Assembly: GCF_003627815.1 (NCBI RefSeq)
Contig: NZ_CP032698.1
Span: 2,852,001-2,916,000 of the forward strand
Reading direction: 5' to 3'
Source of the DNA: Streptomyces hundungensis
Lineage (GTDB): Bacteria; Actinomycetota; Actinomycetes; Streptomycetales; Streptomycetaceae
Length of the DNA: 64,000 bases
This document shows, in pieces, positions 22,642 through 31,932 of the stretch. A program made the translations under genes and the position numbers. The notes beneath the pieces were generated by a model, which saw nothing but the letters and a program-made list of their open reading frames with translations, was not told the DNA's origin and did no database searches. The stretch's first letter is position 1. Every line of letters begins with the position of its first letter.

Positions 22642-22659
22642 CTGGGGGGCGCCCCCCAG
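22642..22659. other. perfect 18-bp palindrome between prfA and prmC
   Basis: CTGGGGGGC/GCCCCCCAG without a loop-forming spacer. It lies twelve bases upstream of the chosen prmC start and 45 bases after the prfA stop, so it may attenuate or stabilise the transcript between the two genes. It resembles the hairpins at 14053-14070 and in the dispersed repeats. Confidence 0.6.
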
Positions 22660-22704
22660 TGTTTTGCTGCACGCTGGTCCTCCGGCAGTCGTACGGGGGT
22701 GTGA

Positions 22705-23784
22705 TTACTGGGCGGCCGCGAGCTTGGCGGCGGAGTCCGCGTCGACGCAGGCCTGGATCATCGCGTCCAGGTCGCCGTCGAGGACCTGGTCCAAGTTGTA
22801 CGCCTTGAAGCCGACCCGGTGGTCCGAGATGCGGTTTTCCGGGAAGTTGTACGTCCGGATCTTCTCGGAGCGGTCGACGGTGCGCACCTGGCTGCGGCGG
22901 GCGTCGGCGGCCTCGGCCTCGGCCTTCTCCTGGGCCGCGGCGAGCAGCCGCGAGCGCAGGATGCGCATGGCCTGCTCCTTGTTCTGGAGCTGGCTCTTCT
23001 CGTTCTGGCAGGAGGCGACGACACCGGTCGGGACGTGCGTGATGCGCACGGCGGAGTCGGTGGTGTTGACGGACTGGCCGCCGGGGCCGGAGGAGCGGTA
23101 CACGTCGATGCGCAGGTCGTTCATGTTGATCTCGACGTCGACCTCCTCGGCCTCGGGCGTGACCAGCACGCCGGCGGCGGAGGTGTGGATGCGGCCCTGC
23201 GACTCGGTCGCGGGCACGCGCTGCACGCGGTGCACACCGCCCTCGTACTTCAGCCGCGCCCAGACGCCCTGGCCGGGCTCGGTCGCGCCCTGGCCGCCCT
23301 TGGTCTTCACGGCGACCTGGACGTCCTTGTAGCCGCCCTGGTCGGACTCGGTGGAGTCGATGATCTCGGTCTTCCAGCCGACCCGCTCGGCGTAGCGCAG
23401 ATACATGCGCAGGAGGTCGCCGGCGAACAGGGCCGACTCGTCGCCGCCCGCACCCGCCTTGATCTCCAGGAGTACGTCCTTGTCGTCGCTGGGGTCGCGC
23501 GGGACCAGGAGCAGACGGAGCTTCTCGGTGAGCTGCTCGCGCTGCGCGATCAGTTCCTTGACCTCGGCGGCGAAGTCGGGGTCGTCGGCCGCGTACTCAC
23601 GGCCCGTCTCGATGTCCTCGCCCGTCTGCTTCCAGGCGCGGTAGGTCCCGACGATCGGCGTCAGCTCGGCGTAGCGCTTGCTCAGCTTGCGTGCGTTGGC
23701 CTGGTCGGCGTGGACCGAAGGGTCGGCGAGCTTCGCCTCGAGGTCGGCGTGCTCGCCGATCAGATCCTCGACCGCTTCGAACAT
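22705..23784 (-). CDS. prfA: peptide chain release factor 1
   Basis: 359 residues. It recognises UAA and UAG in the ribosomal A site. The stop-codon-reading tripeptide PAT ([15 protein letters not shown]) identifies RF1 rather than RF2, and the peptidyl-transferase GGQ motif is in [16 protein letters not shown]. The ATG at 23784 is preceded by GGAG (CAGGAGCCACCG); a longer frame upstream overlaps rpmE in antisense register and was rejected. First gene of a run with prmC, tsaC and the phosphatase-like gene. Confidence 0.96.
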   Translation of the reverse strand: MFEAVEDLIGEHADLEAKLADPSVHADQANARKLSKRYAELTPIVGTYRAWKQTGEDIETGREYAADDPDFAAEVKELIAQREQLTEKLRLLLVPRDPSDDKDVLLEIKAGAGGDESALFAGDLLRMYLRYAERVGWKTEIIDSTESDQGGYKDVQVAVKTKGGQGATEPGQGVWARLKYEGGVHRVQRVPATESQGRIHTSAAGVLVTPEAEEVDVEINMNDLRIDVYRSSGPGGQSVNTTDSAVRITHVPTGVVASCQNEKSQLQNKEQAMRILRSRLLAAAQEKAEAEAADARRSQVRTVDRSEKIRTYNFPENRISDHRVGFKAYNLDQVLDGDLDAMIQACVDADSAAKLAAAQ

Positions 23785-23896
23785 CGGTGGCTCCTGGGAT
23801 GTCAGACGAAGAAGTAGAACTGGACGGCCTGGACGGCAAAGCGCCGGTCGCGGCGCCCCCGGGAAGGAGGCGCCACGGACCGGCGCAGTTGGCTCG

Positions 23897-24124
23897 CTAC
23901 TTCTGGGCGGAGCCGGCAGCGGCCTTGCCGAAGCGGGCCTCGAAGCGGGCCACGCGGCCGCCGGTGTCCATGATCTTCTGCTTGCCCGTGTAGAACGGGT
24001 GGCACTCGGAGCAGATTTCGGCGCGGATGGTGCCGCCGCCGATCGTGCTGCGGGTGGTGAAAGCCGCGCCACAGGTGCAGCTGACCTGGGTCTCGACGTA
24101 CTCGGGGTGGATGTCGCGCTTCAA
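23897..24124 (-). CDS. rpmE: 50S ribosomal protein L31 (zinc-binding type)
   Basis: 75 residues from a TTG at 24124 with an excellent AGGAG six bases upstream. The protein begins [19 protein letters not shown] and has Cys at 16, 18, 38 and 41 (CTC and CSEC), the zinc-ribbon form of L31. This 'C+' form is the one normally used in zinc-sufficient cells; a zinc-free paralogue is usually elsewhere under Zur. The reading frame continues upstream of the TTG but is not conserved there. Confidence 0.95.
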   Translation of the reverse strand: MKRDIHPEYVETQVSCTCGAAFTTRSTIGGGTIRAEICSECHPFYTGKQKIMDTGGRVARFEARFGKAAAGSAQK

Positions 24125-24301
24125 GGTGTCTCCTAGGTTCGGGAGGGCTCCGGGTCGCAGGCGCGGATTGCGCATACGTGAACCGGGGCCGACGTACCAG
24201 TCTGCCAGGACTGGCCGTATCTCCCAAAACCGGGGTACGCCCGCATCTATTCCCAACCCGGCCCGGAGCCGTCGCCACCCCCGGGTTCGGCGGGCGCGGC
24301 C

Positions 24302-25414
24302 CTACTGACCGGCGACGTAGCCGCCCGCGGTGCCCTTGTCGCCCGCCGAGCCGGCGGTCGCGGACGCCGGGATGGGCTGGTCCTTGGACAGGGCGTCCCA
24401 GACCTGCCGCGACTGTGCGGGCAGCGGGCTGACGCGGTTGGGGTCGCGCTTGTCGTACTGCACCGGCAGCGTGATCATCTTGACGTGGGCGGCGTCCAGG
24501 CCCTTGAGGCCGTCGGCGAACCCGATCAGCGAGTTGACCGAGTTCAGCTCGGTGTCGGTGGTGATCGCCTTGGTGGCGGCGTTGGCGAGCCCGTACAGCT
24601 TGGTCGGGTTGCTGAGCACGCCGACGCTTCTGACCTGGCCGATCAGCGCCTTGATGAAGGCCTGCTGGAGCTGGATGCGGCCGAGGTCGCTGCCGTCACC
24701 GACCACGCCGTGCCGGGTCCGGACCAGGCCGAGCGCCCTCTCCCCGTCGAGGGTGTGCCGGCCGGCCGGCAGGTCGAGGTGGCTCTTGGTGTCCTTGATC
24801 GGCTTGTTGGTGGTGACGGGCACCCCGCCGAGCTCGTCGATGAGCTTCTTGAAGCCGGTGAAGTCGACCTCGAGGTAGTGGTCCATGCGGATGCCGGACA
24901 TCTGCTCGACGGTCTTGACGGCACAGGCCGGGCCGCCGACCTCGTACGCCGTGTTGAACATCTGGCGCTCGGCGCCGGGGTCGGTCCTGCTGCCGTCCTG
25001 CGTGGTGCAGGAGGGGCGGGTGATCAGGGCGTCGCGCGGGATGGAGACGACGCTGGCGGTCTTGTGGCCCTGGTAGACGTGGACGACCATCGCGGTGTCG
25101 GAGCGGGCGCCGCCCTCGTCCTCGCCGTACTCCTTGTTGGCGCCGGCCCGCGAGTCCGAGCCGAGGACCAGGATGTCCATCGAGCCGTTGTCGACGTTCT
25201 GGGGGCGGTCGGTGCCGAGCCGGGCGTTGATGTCGACGCCCTTGAGGTTGCCGTTGAGCTGGAAGTACACATAGCCGAGGCCGGCCCCGCCGGCGAGCAC
25301 CACGCCGGCCGCGCTCCAGGCGGCGATCCGCACGGCGCGGCGGCGCGTGCTGGGCTGCTTGCGGCGCTTGCCCGCCCCGCGTATTCGGCTGGTGCGTGTG
25401 TCCTGCTCGGCCAT
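24302..25414 (-). CDS. LytR-CpsA-Psr (LCP) family cell-wall protein
   Basis: 370 residues from the ATG at 25414, which has GAGGAG five bases upstream. A basic cytoplasmic tail (GKRRKQPSTRRR) precedes one membrane helix (about 30-50) and an extracellular LCP domain (about 85-290) with DILVLGSDSR, RSDTAMVVHV, SIPRDALI and VRTRHG. Arg and Asp residues in these motifs bind the polyprenyl pyrophosphate head group. LCP enzymes move lipid-linked glycopolymers onto peptidoglycan. The C-terminus is Gly/Ala/Ser-rich. It is a plausible partner for the WecA-like transferase 6 kb away. Confidence 0.9.
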   Translation of the reverse strand: MAEQDTRTSRIRGAGKRRKQPSTRRRAVRIAAWSAAGVVLAGGAGLGYVYFQLNGNLKGVDINARLGTDRPQNVDNGSMDILVLGSDSRAGANKEYGEDEGGARSDTAMVVHVYQGHKTASVVSIPRDALITRPSCTTQDGSRTDPGAERQMFNTAYEVGGPACAVKTVEQMSGIRMDHYLEVDFTGFKKLIDELGGVPVTTNKPIKDTKSHLDLPAGRHTLDGERALGLVRTRHGVVGDGSDLGRIQLQQAFIKALIGQVRSVGVLSNPTKLYGLANAATKAITTDTELNSVNSLIGFADGLKGLDAAHVKMITLPVQYDKRDPNRVSPLPAQSRQVWDALSKDQPIPASATAGSAGDKGTAGGYVAGQ

Positions 25415-25761
25415 GGTCTCCTCGGTTCCCGGTGCGCCTCCGATGACTCCCTGCCCCGGCGTGCGGGCACGGATTGTCGACACTTGTCAGACGGTCGAAG
25501 CACCAAGAAGGGTTGCACAGGGTTCTAAGAACGCTCTAAGAGCAGCGATGCGGGGCCCGCGCCCGACCCGGCCCGCCTCCCACCGCTCTCACCTGCGGCT
25601 TCGCGGAGGCCACCGGTTGCCGGCGGGGGCCGGGCGGCCGGGAGGCGTGTGGCATACGCCTCAGCGCGTACCCGGACACCTCGGGGCCCGCACGCACGAG
25701 AGCGCCCCCGGCACCGAAGTGTCGGGGGCGCTCTCAAGTGGCCCTGCTGGAACCGGAGTTG
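25415..25761. other. gene-free gap between the LCP gene and rho
   Basis: 347 bases. It holds the rho terminator (25698-25735) and the promoter region of the LCP gene on the minus strand. An 8-base palindrome TGTCGACA lies near 25476-25483, about 65 bases upstream of the LCP start. No conserved small gene was seen. Confidence 0.5.
25698..25735. terminator. strong hairpin terminator after rho
   Basis: GAGAGCGCCCCCG at 25698-25710 pairs perfectly with CGGGGGCGCTCTC at 25723-25735; the inner GCAC/GTGT bases extend the stem around a CGAA loop. It starts 26 bases after the rho stop. There is no long T-run, as is common in Streptomyces. It is symmetrical and could act in both directions. Confidence 0.8.
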
Positions 25762-27474
25762 CTAGTCGTTGCCGTTGCCCGGCCCCGGCGTCGTCTTCTG
25801 GATCTGGAGCAGGAACTCGGCGTTCGACTTCGTCTGCTTCATCTTGTCCAGGAGCAGCTCGATGGCCTGCTGCTGGTCGAGGGCGTGCAGCACCCGGCGC
25901 AGCTTCCAGACGACCGCGAGCTCGTCGCTGCCGAGCAGGATCTCTTCCTTGCGGGTGCCGGACGCGTCCACGTCCACCGCCGGGAAGATGCGCTTGTCGG
26001 CGAGCTTGCGGTCGAGCTTGAGCTCCATGTTGCCGGTGCCCTTGAACTCCTCGAAGATCACCTCGTCCATGCGCGAGCCGGTCTCCACGAGCGCGGTGGC
26101 GAGGATGGTCAGCGAGCCGCCGTCCTCGATGTTGCGCGCCGCACCGAAGAAGCGCTTCGGCGGGTAGAGCGCCGTCGAGTCGACACCACCGGACAGGATG
26201 CGGCCGGAGGCCGGGGCCGCCAGGTTGTACGCACGGCCCAGGCGGGTGATCGAGTCGAGCAGCACGACCACGTCGTGACCGAGCTCGACGAGACGCTTGG
26301 CGCGCTCGATGGCCAGCTCGGCGACGGTGGTGTGGTCCTCGGCGGGACGGTCGAAGGTCGAGGAGATGACCTCGCCCTTCACCGACCGCTGCATGTCGGT
26401 GACCTCTTCCGGACGCTCGTCCACCAGGACGACCATCAGGTGGCACTCGGGGTTGTTGTGGGTGATCGCGTTGGCGACCGCCTGCATGATCATGGTCTTG
26501 CCGGTCTTCGGCGGGGCCACGATCAGGCCTCGCTGGCCCTTGCCGATCGGCGACACGAGGTCGATGATCCGCGTGGTCAGGATGCCCGGGTCGGTCTCCA
26601 GACGGAGCCGGTCCTGGGGGTAGAGCGGGGTCAGCTTGTTGAACTCCGGGCGACCGCGGCCCGAGTCGGCCGCCATGCCGTTGGAGGAGTCCAGACGCAC
26701 CAGGGCGTTGAACTTCTCGCGGCGCTCGCCGTCCTTGGGCTGGCGGACGGCGCCGGTGACGTGGTCACCCTTGCGCAGACCGTTCTTGCGGACCTGGGCC
26801 AGCGAGACGTACACGTCGTTCGGGCCCGGCAGGTAGCCGGAGGTCCGGATGAACGCGTAGTTGTCGAGGATGTCCAGGATGCCCGCGACGGGGATCAGGA
26901 CGTCGTCGTCGGCGACCTGGGGCTCCGCGCCGAACTCCTCGCGGCCACCGCGGCGGCCACGGCGGTCGCGGTAGCGGCCGCGACGGCCACGACGGCCGTC
27001 CGCGTCGTCGAAGTCGTCCTGCGGGCCGTTGTTGTTGTTCTGCTGCTGGCCCTGCTGGCCGCCCTGACGCTGCTGGCGCTGGCCGCCCTGCTGGTCGTCG
27101 CCCTTGCCGCGGCGCTCCCCGCGCTCCTGGCGCTCACCACGGTCACCGCGGTCCTGGCCCTGACCCTGGCGCTCGCCACGGTCCTGGCCCTGGCGCTCGC
27201 CCCGGTCACCGCGCTGGCGGTCCCGGCGCTCGCCGCGCTCGCCGCGCTCACCGCGCTCACCGCGGTCGCGGCGCTCCCGGCGGCCCTCGGCGGTGTCGAC
27301 CGCTTCGGTGGCCTTGCCCTCGGGCTGCTGGCCCTCGGTCTTGACCTCGGCCTTGGCCTCCGTCTTGGTGACGGTCTCGACCGCGGCGGACTCGGGGCTG
27401 CCGGACGGCGCGGTGGCACGGCGGCGGCGACGCTCGCCCGTGGGCTGGTCGTCGCCCGCGGCCTGGTCGGACAC
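25762..27474 (-). CDS. rho: transcription termination factor Rho, core part in its own frame
   Basis: 570 residues counted from a GTG at 27474. It contains an arginine/glycine/glutamate-rich insert typical of actinobacterial Rho (repeats of [12 protein letters not shown] and GQDRGE), the RNA-binding cold-shock domain ([19 protein letters not shown]), the P-loop [13 protein letters not shown], Walker [17 protein letters not shown] and the C-terminal hexamer ATPase core. Rho is an RNA-dependent helicase that ends transcription. The expected N-terminal 130 residues are in a different frame just upstream (27475-27872); one added base near 27478-27481 would join them into 703 codons. Either the sequence lost a base in a C run or the gene is truly frameshifted and translated from this GTG. 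Confidence 0.85.
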   Translation of the reverse strand: MSDQAAGDDQPTGERRRRRATAPSGSPESAAVETVTKTEAKAEVKTEGQQPEGKATEAVDTAEGRRERRDRGERGERGERGERRDRQRGDRGERQGQDRGERQGQGQDRGDRGERQERGERRGKGDDQQGGQRQQRQGGQQGQQQNNNNGPQDDFDDADGRRGRRGRYRDRRGRRGGREEFGAEPQVADDDVLIPVAGILDILDNYAFIRTSGYLPGPNDVYVSLAQVRKNGLRKGDHVTGAVRQPKDGERREKFNALVRLDSSNGMAADSGRGRPEFNKLTPLYPQDRLRLETDPGILTTRIIDLVSPIGKGQRGLIVAPPKTGKTMIMQAVANAITHNNPECHLMVVLVDERPEEVTDMQRSVKGEVISSTFDRPAEDHTTVAELAIERAKRLVELGHDVVVLLDSITRLGRAYNLAAPASGRILSGGVDSTALYPPKRFFGAARNIEDGGSLTILATALVETGSRMDEVIFEEFKGTGNMELKLDRKLADKRIFPAVDVDASGTRKEEILLGSDELAVVWKLRRVLHALDQQQAIELLLDKMKQTKSNAEFLLQIQKTTPGPGNGND

Positions 27475-27872
27475 CTTGGGGAAGGCTGGCCGGGGATGTC
27501 GATCTGCTGCTGCGCGGCCTGCTTCTCGGCGGCGGGCGCGGCGGCCTCCTCACCCGTACGGGCCTTGGAAGTGGCGCGGCGCTTCGGCTTGGCCTCGGCG
27601 TCGGGCGCGGCGCTCTTGGCCGGGGCGGAGGAGCCGCCTCCGGCCTGCGCCTCCTTGATGACCTCGATCAGCTGGCTCTTGCGCATGCGCGCGGTGCCCC
27701 TGATGCCGAGGCCGGACGCGACCTGCTGCAACTCGGCCAGGACCATGCCGTCGAGGCCGGTGCCGGAGCGGCGGCGCCGTGAGGTGGTGCCGGAGGCAGC
27801 ACCTGCGGCGGGCGCGGGGGTGTCGACAGAGCTGTCGGCAGTCACGCCCATCAGATCGGTGGTGTCGCTCAC
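27475..27872 (-). pseudogene. rho: N-terminal domain of Rho, out of frame with the core
   Basis: From the ATG at 27872 the frame encodes MSDTTDLMGVTADSSVDT, then GMVLAELQQVASGLGIRGTA and RMRKSQLIEVIKEAQ, the SAP-like Rho N-terminal domain, then an Ala/Lys-rich linker to [12 protein letters not shown]. After that the frame reads nonsense ([10 protein letters not shown]) while the expected [11 protein letters not shown] continues in the next frame. The point of change is the run CCCC read on the minus strand (27478-27481), where five C would be expected. If the deletion is real, the product is a Rho lacking this domain, plus a short peptide with an unrelated tail. Confidence 0.75.
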
Positions 27873-28280
27873 GAAGGGTCCTTCCCTGGAGCGGACGTCG
27901 GCCTGTCTGGCTCGGCGACCGGTTGTGCTGTCCGGCTGCGTCCCGTGATCTTCTCGACCACTGATCGTGCCGGGGCGGTGGTCCGCCGCGTACGGCGGAG
28001 AGACAAAGTGCGTGGGTTCCGGCCCGAGATCCCCCTGCTCGGCCCCTGCCGGGAAAAAGCGTGGGGTGTCGTGCCGGTTCCGGAGCGTGCTCGAAACTGC
28101 TCAGGCAGGCTGCGCAGGCAGTTGGGGAGGCTCTCGGAAGAAAGGCGGTCCCTGAAGGGGACACGAAGCACCGCGCCACGAAGACGACCGATGCAGACTT
28201 GAGGTTAACACTACCGGATCCAACAAACATTCCCCCTCTCGTTCACCGGCAAGCCGTGCTTCCCGCGAGGCCGCGCCCGT
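27873..28280 (-). promoter_or_regulatory. long leader/promoter region of rho
   Basis: 408 bases without a conserved gene between the thrB stop and the rho start, both on the minus strand. A TAGTGT -10-like box lies at 28207-28214 region (read GGTAGTGTTAACC on the minus strand). The remaining ~330 bases would be a long untranslated leader. Rho genes are often autoregulated through their leaders, so this is the place to look for it; no defined structure was proven here. Confidence 0.4.
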
Positions 28281-29198
28281 CTACGACCCGAGCGGCAGGA
28301 CGCTCGCACCCGCGGCGTCGAGGCCGAGCCGGTTGGCGGCCCACCCCTCCCCCGCGAGGCGTGCCACCTTGTCGGCCGCACCGTCCTCGACCAGCGCGAG
28401 CACCGTGGGCCCCGCGCCGGAGATGACCGCGGGAACGCCGTCCGCGCGCAGCCGGTTGACCAGCGCCGCGCTCTCCGGCATGGCCGGTGCGCGGTACTCC
28501 TGGTGGAGCCGGTCCTCGGTGGCGGCGAGCAGCAGCTCGGGGCGCCTGGTCAGGGCCTCCACGAGCAGGGCCGCCCGGCCGGCGTTGGCCGCAGCGTCGA
28601 CGTGCGGGACCGTGCGCGGGAGCAGCCCGCGGGCCGTCTCCGTCAGGACCGCCTTGCCGGGCACGAAGACCACCGGAACGACGGAGTCCGCCGGGTCCAT
28701 ACGGATCGCGCGGGCGGAGCCGCCGTCCATCCAGGAGAGCGTGAACCCGCCGAGCAGACAGGCGGCCACGTTGTCGGGGTGGCCCTCGATCTCGGTAGCG
28801 AGCTCAAGGAGGGCCGCGTCGTCGAGGCGGGCGTCGCCGCCTATGGTCACGGCGCGCGCGGCGACGATGCCGGCACAGATGGCGGCGGAGGAGGAGCCGA
28901 GGCCGCGGCCGTGCGGGATGCGGTTGGCGCACACGACCTCAAGACCGCGCGGCTGCCCGCCGAGCAGGTCGAACGCGGTGCGCAGGGACCGTACGAGCAG
29001 GTGGCTCTCGTCGCGGGGCAGCGTGTCCGCGCCCTCGCCCGCGATGTCGATGCCCAGGCCGGAGTCGGCGACGCGGACGACCACGTCGTCGTAGAGCCCC
29101 AGTGACAGGCCCAGGGAGTCGAAGCCCGGGCCGAGGTTGGCACTGGTGGCGGGGACGCGCACCCGTACGGCGGCGGCGCGGAATGCGGGACCGGCCAT
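28281..29198 (-). CDS. thrB: homoserine kinase
   Basis: 305 residues from the ATG at 29198; AAGGAG lies twelve bases upstream, rather far. GHMP kinase family: VPATSANLGPGFDSLG at the N-terminus and the ATP-binding GRGLGSSSAA loop are present, as is the C-terminal VISGAGPTVLAL. It phosphorylates homoserine on the way to threonine. It follows thrC after a 278-base gap, so it may have its own promoter; the gap contains a perfect 14-bp palindrome GGCGCGTACGCGCC at 29450-29463, just after thrC. Confidence 0.95.
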   Translation of the reverse strand: MAGPAFRAAAVRVRVPATSANLGPGFDSLGLSLGLYDDVVVRVADSGLGIDIAGEGADTLPRDESHLLVRSLRTAFDLLGGQPRGLEVVCANRIPHGRGLGSSSAAICAGIVAARAVTIGGDARLDDAALLELATEIEGHPDNVAACLLGGFTLSWMDGGSARAIRMDPADSVVPVVFVPGKAVLTETARGLLPRTVPHVDAAANAGRAALLVEALTRRPELLLAATEDRLHQEYRAPAMPESAALVNRLRADGVPAVISGAGPTVLALVEDGAADKVARLAGEGWAANRLGLDAAGASVLPLGS

Positions 29199-29476
29199 CG
29201 CTCTGATGACTCCTTGTGAGGCTGCTGCTGGGGGTCTGCTGCGAGGTTTTCGAAGACGTACAAAACACCCGAGGGCCACGTGGGCGACTGCACCACGGCA
29301 TATGCGGCGGGGCGGGTTGGGTACAGCCTATCGAAGGAAGGTTCTGTGGCGACATAGGGCGCACAGGAGGCGCACGATGCGTGTCGCGAGCCCCCTGTGC
29401 CCCTACGTGCGGGCTTGTCCTGCTTTACGTACGCGTCCCACCGGGGCGGGGCGCGTACGCGCCGAGCGGGGGTCCG

Positions 29477-30535
29477 TTACGCGAGACCGAGGCGCTCGGC
29501 GGCGGCGGCCGCGTCCACCGGGACGGTGACGGGCTGCGGGGCTCCGGCGACGGCCCAGTCGGGGTCCTTGAGGCCGTTTCCGGTCACCGTGCAGACGATC
29601 TTCTGGCCGGGGTCGACGAGGCCGCGCTCGGCGGCCTTGAGCAGTCCTGCCACCGAGGCCGCGGAGGCGGGCTCAACGAAGACGCCCTCCTGCGAGGCGA
29701 GCAGCCGGTAGGCGCGGAGGATCTCACGGTCCGTCACTTCGTCGATGAAACCGCCGGATTCGTCCCGCGCGGCCAGCGCGAACTGCCACGAGGCCGGGTT
29801 GCCGATGCGGATCGCGGTGGCGATCGTCGAGGGGTCCTTGACGACCTCCCCGCGCACGATCGGCGCCGAACCGGAGGCCTGGAAGCCCCACATGCGCGGG
29901 CGGTGCGTCGAGACGCCGTCGGCGGCGTACTCGCTGTAGCCCTTCCAGTACGCCGTGATGTTGCCGGCGTTGCCCACGGGCAGGACGTGGATGTCGGGGG
30001 CGTCGCCCAGCGCGTCCACGATCTCGAACGCGGCGGTCTTCTGGCCCTCGATGCGCACCGGGTTGACCGAATTGACCAGCGCCACCGGGTAGTTGTCGGA
30101 CAGCGAGCGCGCCAGCGTCAGGCAGTCGTCGAAGTTGCCGTCGACCTGGAGGATCTTGGCGCCGTGGATGAGCGCCTGGCCCATCTTGCCCAGCGCGATC
30201 TTGCCCTGCGGCACGAGGACCGCGCACACCATGCCGGCCCGCACCGCGTAGGCGGCGGCCGAGGCGGAGGTGTTGCCGGTGGAGGCGCAGATGACCGCCT
30301 TGGCGCCCTCCTCCTTGGCCCGGGTGATCGCCATCGTCATGCCGCGGTCCTTGAAGGACCCGGTCGGGTTGGCACCCTCGACCTTGAGGTGGACCTCGCA
30401 GCCCGTGCGCTCGGAGAGCACCTGCGCGGGTACGAGCGGAGTGCCGCCCTCGCGGAGGCTGACGACCGGCGTCGTAGCGGAGACGGGGAGCCGGTCCCGG
30501 TACTCCTCGATGATTCCGCGCCACTGGTGGGTCAT
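29477..30535 (-). CDS. thrC: threonine synthase
   Basis: 352 residues, the short bacterial type. A PLP-dependent fold II enzyme that turns O-phosphohomoserine into threonine. The Schiff-base Lys is in [11 protein letters not shown], and the phosphate-binding loop [14 protein letters not shown] is present. It starts six bases after the hom stop, with GGGGAG upstream, so the two are cotranscribed. Confidence 0.96.
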   Translation of the reverse strand: MTHQWRGIIEEYRDRLPVSATTPVVSLREGGTPLVPAQVLSERTGCEVHLKVEGANPTGSFKDRGMTMAITRAKEEGAKAVICASTGNTSASAAAYAVRAGMVCAVLVPQGKIALGKMGQALIHGAKILQVDGNFDDCLTLARSLSDNYPVALVNSVNPVRIEGQKTAAFEIVDALGDAPDIHVLPVGNAGNITAYWKGYSEYAADGVSTHRPRMWGFQASGSAPIVRGEVVKDPSTIATAIRIGNPASWQFALAARDESGGFIDEVTDREILRAYRLLASQEGVFVEPASAASVAGLLKAAERGLVDPGQKIVCTVTGNGLKDPDWAVAGAPQPVTVPVDAAAAAERLGLA

Positions 30536-30541
30536 TGCTGG

Positions 30542-31834
30542 TTACTCCCCTTCAACACGCATGATGCTGGCGACACCGCGCACGGTGTCGAGCTTGCGCA
30601 GGGCGTCCACGGTCCCGGTGAGGGCCGCGTCGGCCGCGCGGTGGGTGACGACGACGAGGGAGGCCTCGCCGTCCTTGCCGGACTGCCGCACGGTGTCGAT
30701 GGACACCCCGTGCTCGGCGAAGACCGTCGCGACCTGGGCGAGCACACCCGGCTTGTCGGCCACGTCGAGGCTGATGTGGTAGCGGGTGACGACATCGCCC
30801 ATGGGGCTCACCGGCAGCCTGGTGTACGCCGAGTCGCCGGGGCCGGTCGATCCGGCGAGCTTGTTGCGGCAGACCGCGACGAGGTCCCCGAGGACGGCGG
30901 AGGCGGTCGGCGCGCCGCCCGCGCCCGGCCCGTAGAACATCAGCTGACCGGCGGCCTCGGCCTCGACGAACACCGCGTTGTACGCGCCCCGCACGGAGGC
31001 CAGCGGGTGGTCGAGCGGGATCATCGCGGGGTGCACCCGGGCGGTCACGGAGCCGTTGTCCGCGGCCCGCTCGCAGATCGCGAGCAGCTTGATGGTGCAG
31101 CCCATCTGGCGCGCCGAGGCGAAGTCGGCGGAGGTCACCTCGGTCATGCCCTCGCGGTACACGTCGTCGAGGCGGACCCGGGTGTGGAAGGCGATCCCCG
31201 CGAGGATGGCGGCCTTGGCGGCGGCGTCGAAGCCCTCGACGTCGGCGGTCGGGTCGGCCTCGGCGTAGCCCAGCGCGGTGGCCTCGTCGAGGGCCTCCTG
31301 GTAGCCGGCGCCCGTCGAGTCCATCTTGTCGAGGATGAAGTTGGTGGTCCCGTTGACGATGCCGAGCACCCGGTTGACCTTGTCGCCGGCCAGCGACTCG
31401 CGCAGCGGGCGGATCAGCGGGATGGCGCCGGCGACGGCGGCCTCGTAGTACAGGTCCCGGCCGTGCTCGACGGCGGCGGCGTGCAGGGCCGCGCCGTCCT
31501 GGGCGAGCAGCGCCTTGTTCGCGGAGACGACGGAGGCGCCGTGCTCGAAGGCGGTGGTGATCAGCGCCCGGGCGGGCTCGATGCCGCCGATGACCTCGAC
31601 GACGACGTCGATGTCGCCGCGTTTGACGAGGGCGGTGGCGTCCGTGGTGACCAGGGCGGGGTCGATGCCCTCACGCACCTTGGAGGGTCGGCGGACGGCG
31701 ACCCCGGCGAGCTCCACGGGGGCGCCGATGCGCGCCGCGAGGTCGTCGGCGTGCGTCGTCATGATGCGCGCCACCTCTGAGCCGACCACTCCACAGCCCA
31801 GCAGCGCCACCTTCAGCGGACGCGTACGCATCAT
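30542..31834 (-). CDS. hom: homoserine dehydrogenase
   Basis: 430 residues from the first of two adjacent ATG codons (31834; the other is 31831), preceded by GAGG. The NAD(P)-binding VALLGCGVVGSEVARI, the catalytic domain (GIVNGTTNFILDKM, GYAEADPTADVEGFDAAAK) and a C-terminal ACT domain (about 350-430, ISLDVADKPGVLAQVATVF) are present. The ACT domain binds threonine for feedback inhibition. It reduces aspartate semialdehyde to homoserine. Operon: hom-thrC, perhaps with lysA upstream (98-base gap). Confidence 0.96.
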   Translation of the reverse strand: MMRTRPLKVALLGCGVVGSEVARIMTTHADDLAARIGAPVELAGVAVRRPSKVREGIDPALVTTDATALVKRGDIDVVVEVIGGIEPARALITTAFEHGASVVSANKALLAQDGAALHAAAVEHGRDLYYEAAVAGAIPLIRPLRESLAGDKVNRVLGIVNGTTNFILDKMDSTGAGYQEALDEATALGYAEADPTADVEGFDAAAKAAILAGIAFHTRVRLDDVYREGMTEVTSADFASARQMGCTIKLLAICERAADNGSVTARVHPAMIPLDHPLASVRGAYNAVFVEAEAAGQLMFYGPGAGGAPTASAVLGDLVAVCRNKLAGSTGPGDSAYTRLPVSPMGDVVTRYHISLDVADKPGVLAQVATVFAEHGVSIDTVRQSGKDGEASLVVVTHRAADAALTGTVDALRKLDTVRGVASIMRVEGE

Positions 31835-31932
31835 CCGACCTCGTTTCCTCTTCAAACCTGGAATGCGAACCAGTCTCACTCACCGGACCGGGGTTTCTGC
31901 CCTCGGTCCGGATCCTGAGACAACTATTTCAT

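Noticed and set aside
26895..27474. The continuation of the Rho N-terminal frame after the frameshift
   Set aside because: The sequence becomes Arg/Ala/Ser-rich noise antiparallel to nothing conserved, while the true Rho sequence goes on in the other frame.
29216..31780. An 854-codon open frame on the plus strand
   Set aside because: It is antisense to thrC and hom, whose products are clearly recognisable. Composition is typical of a shadow frame.
31835..31932. Threonine or T-box attenuator before hom
   Set aside because: The spacer of 98 bases has no leader peptide with Thr codons, no T-box sequence and no clear competing hairpins.
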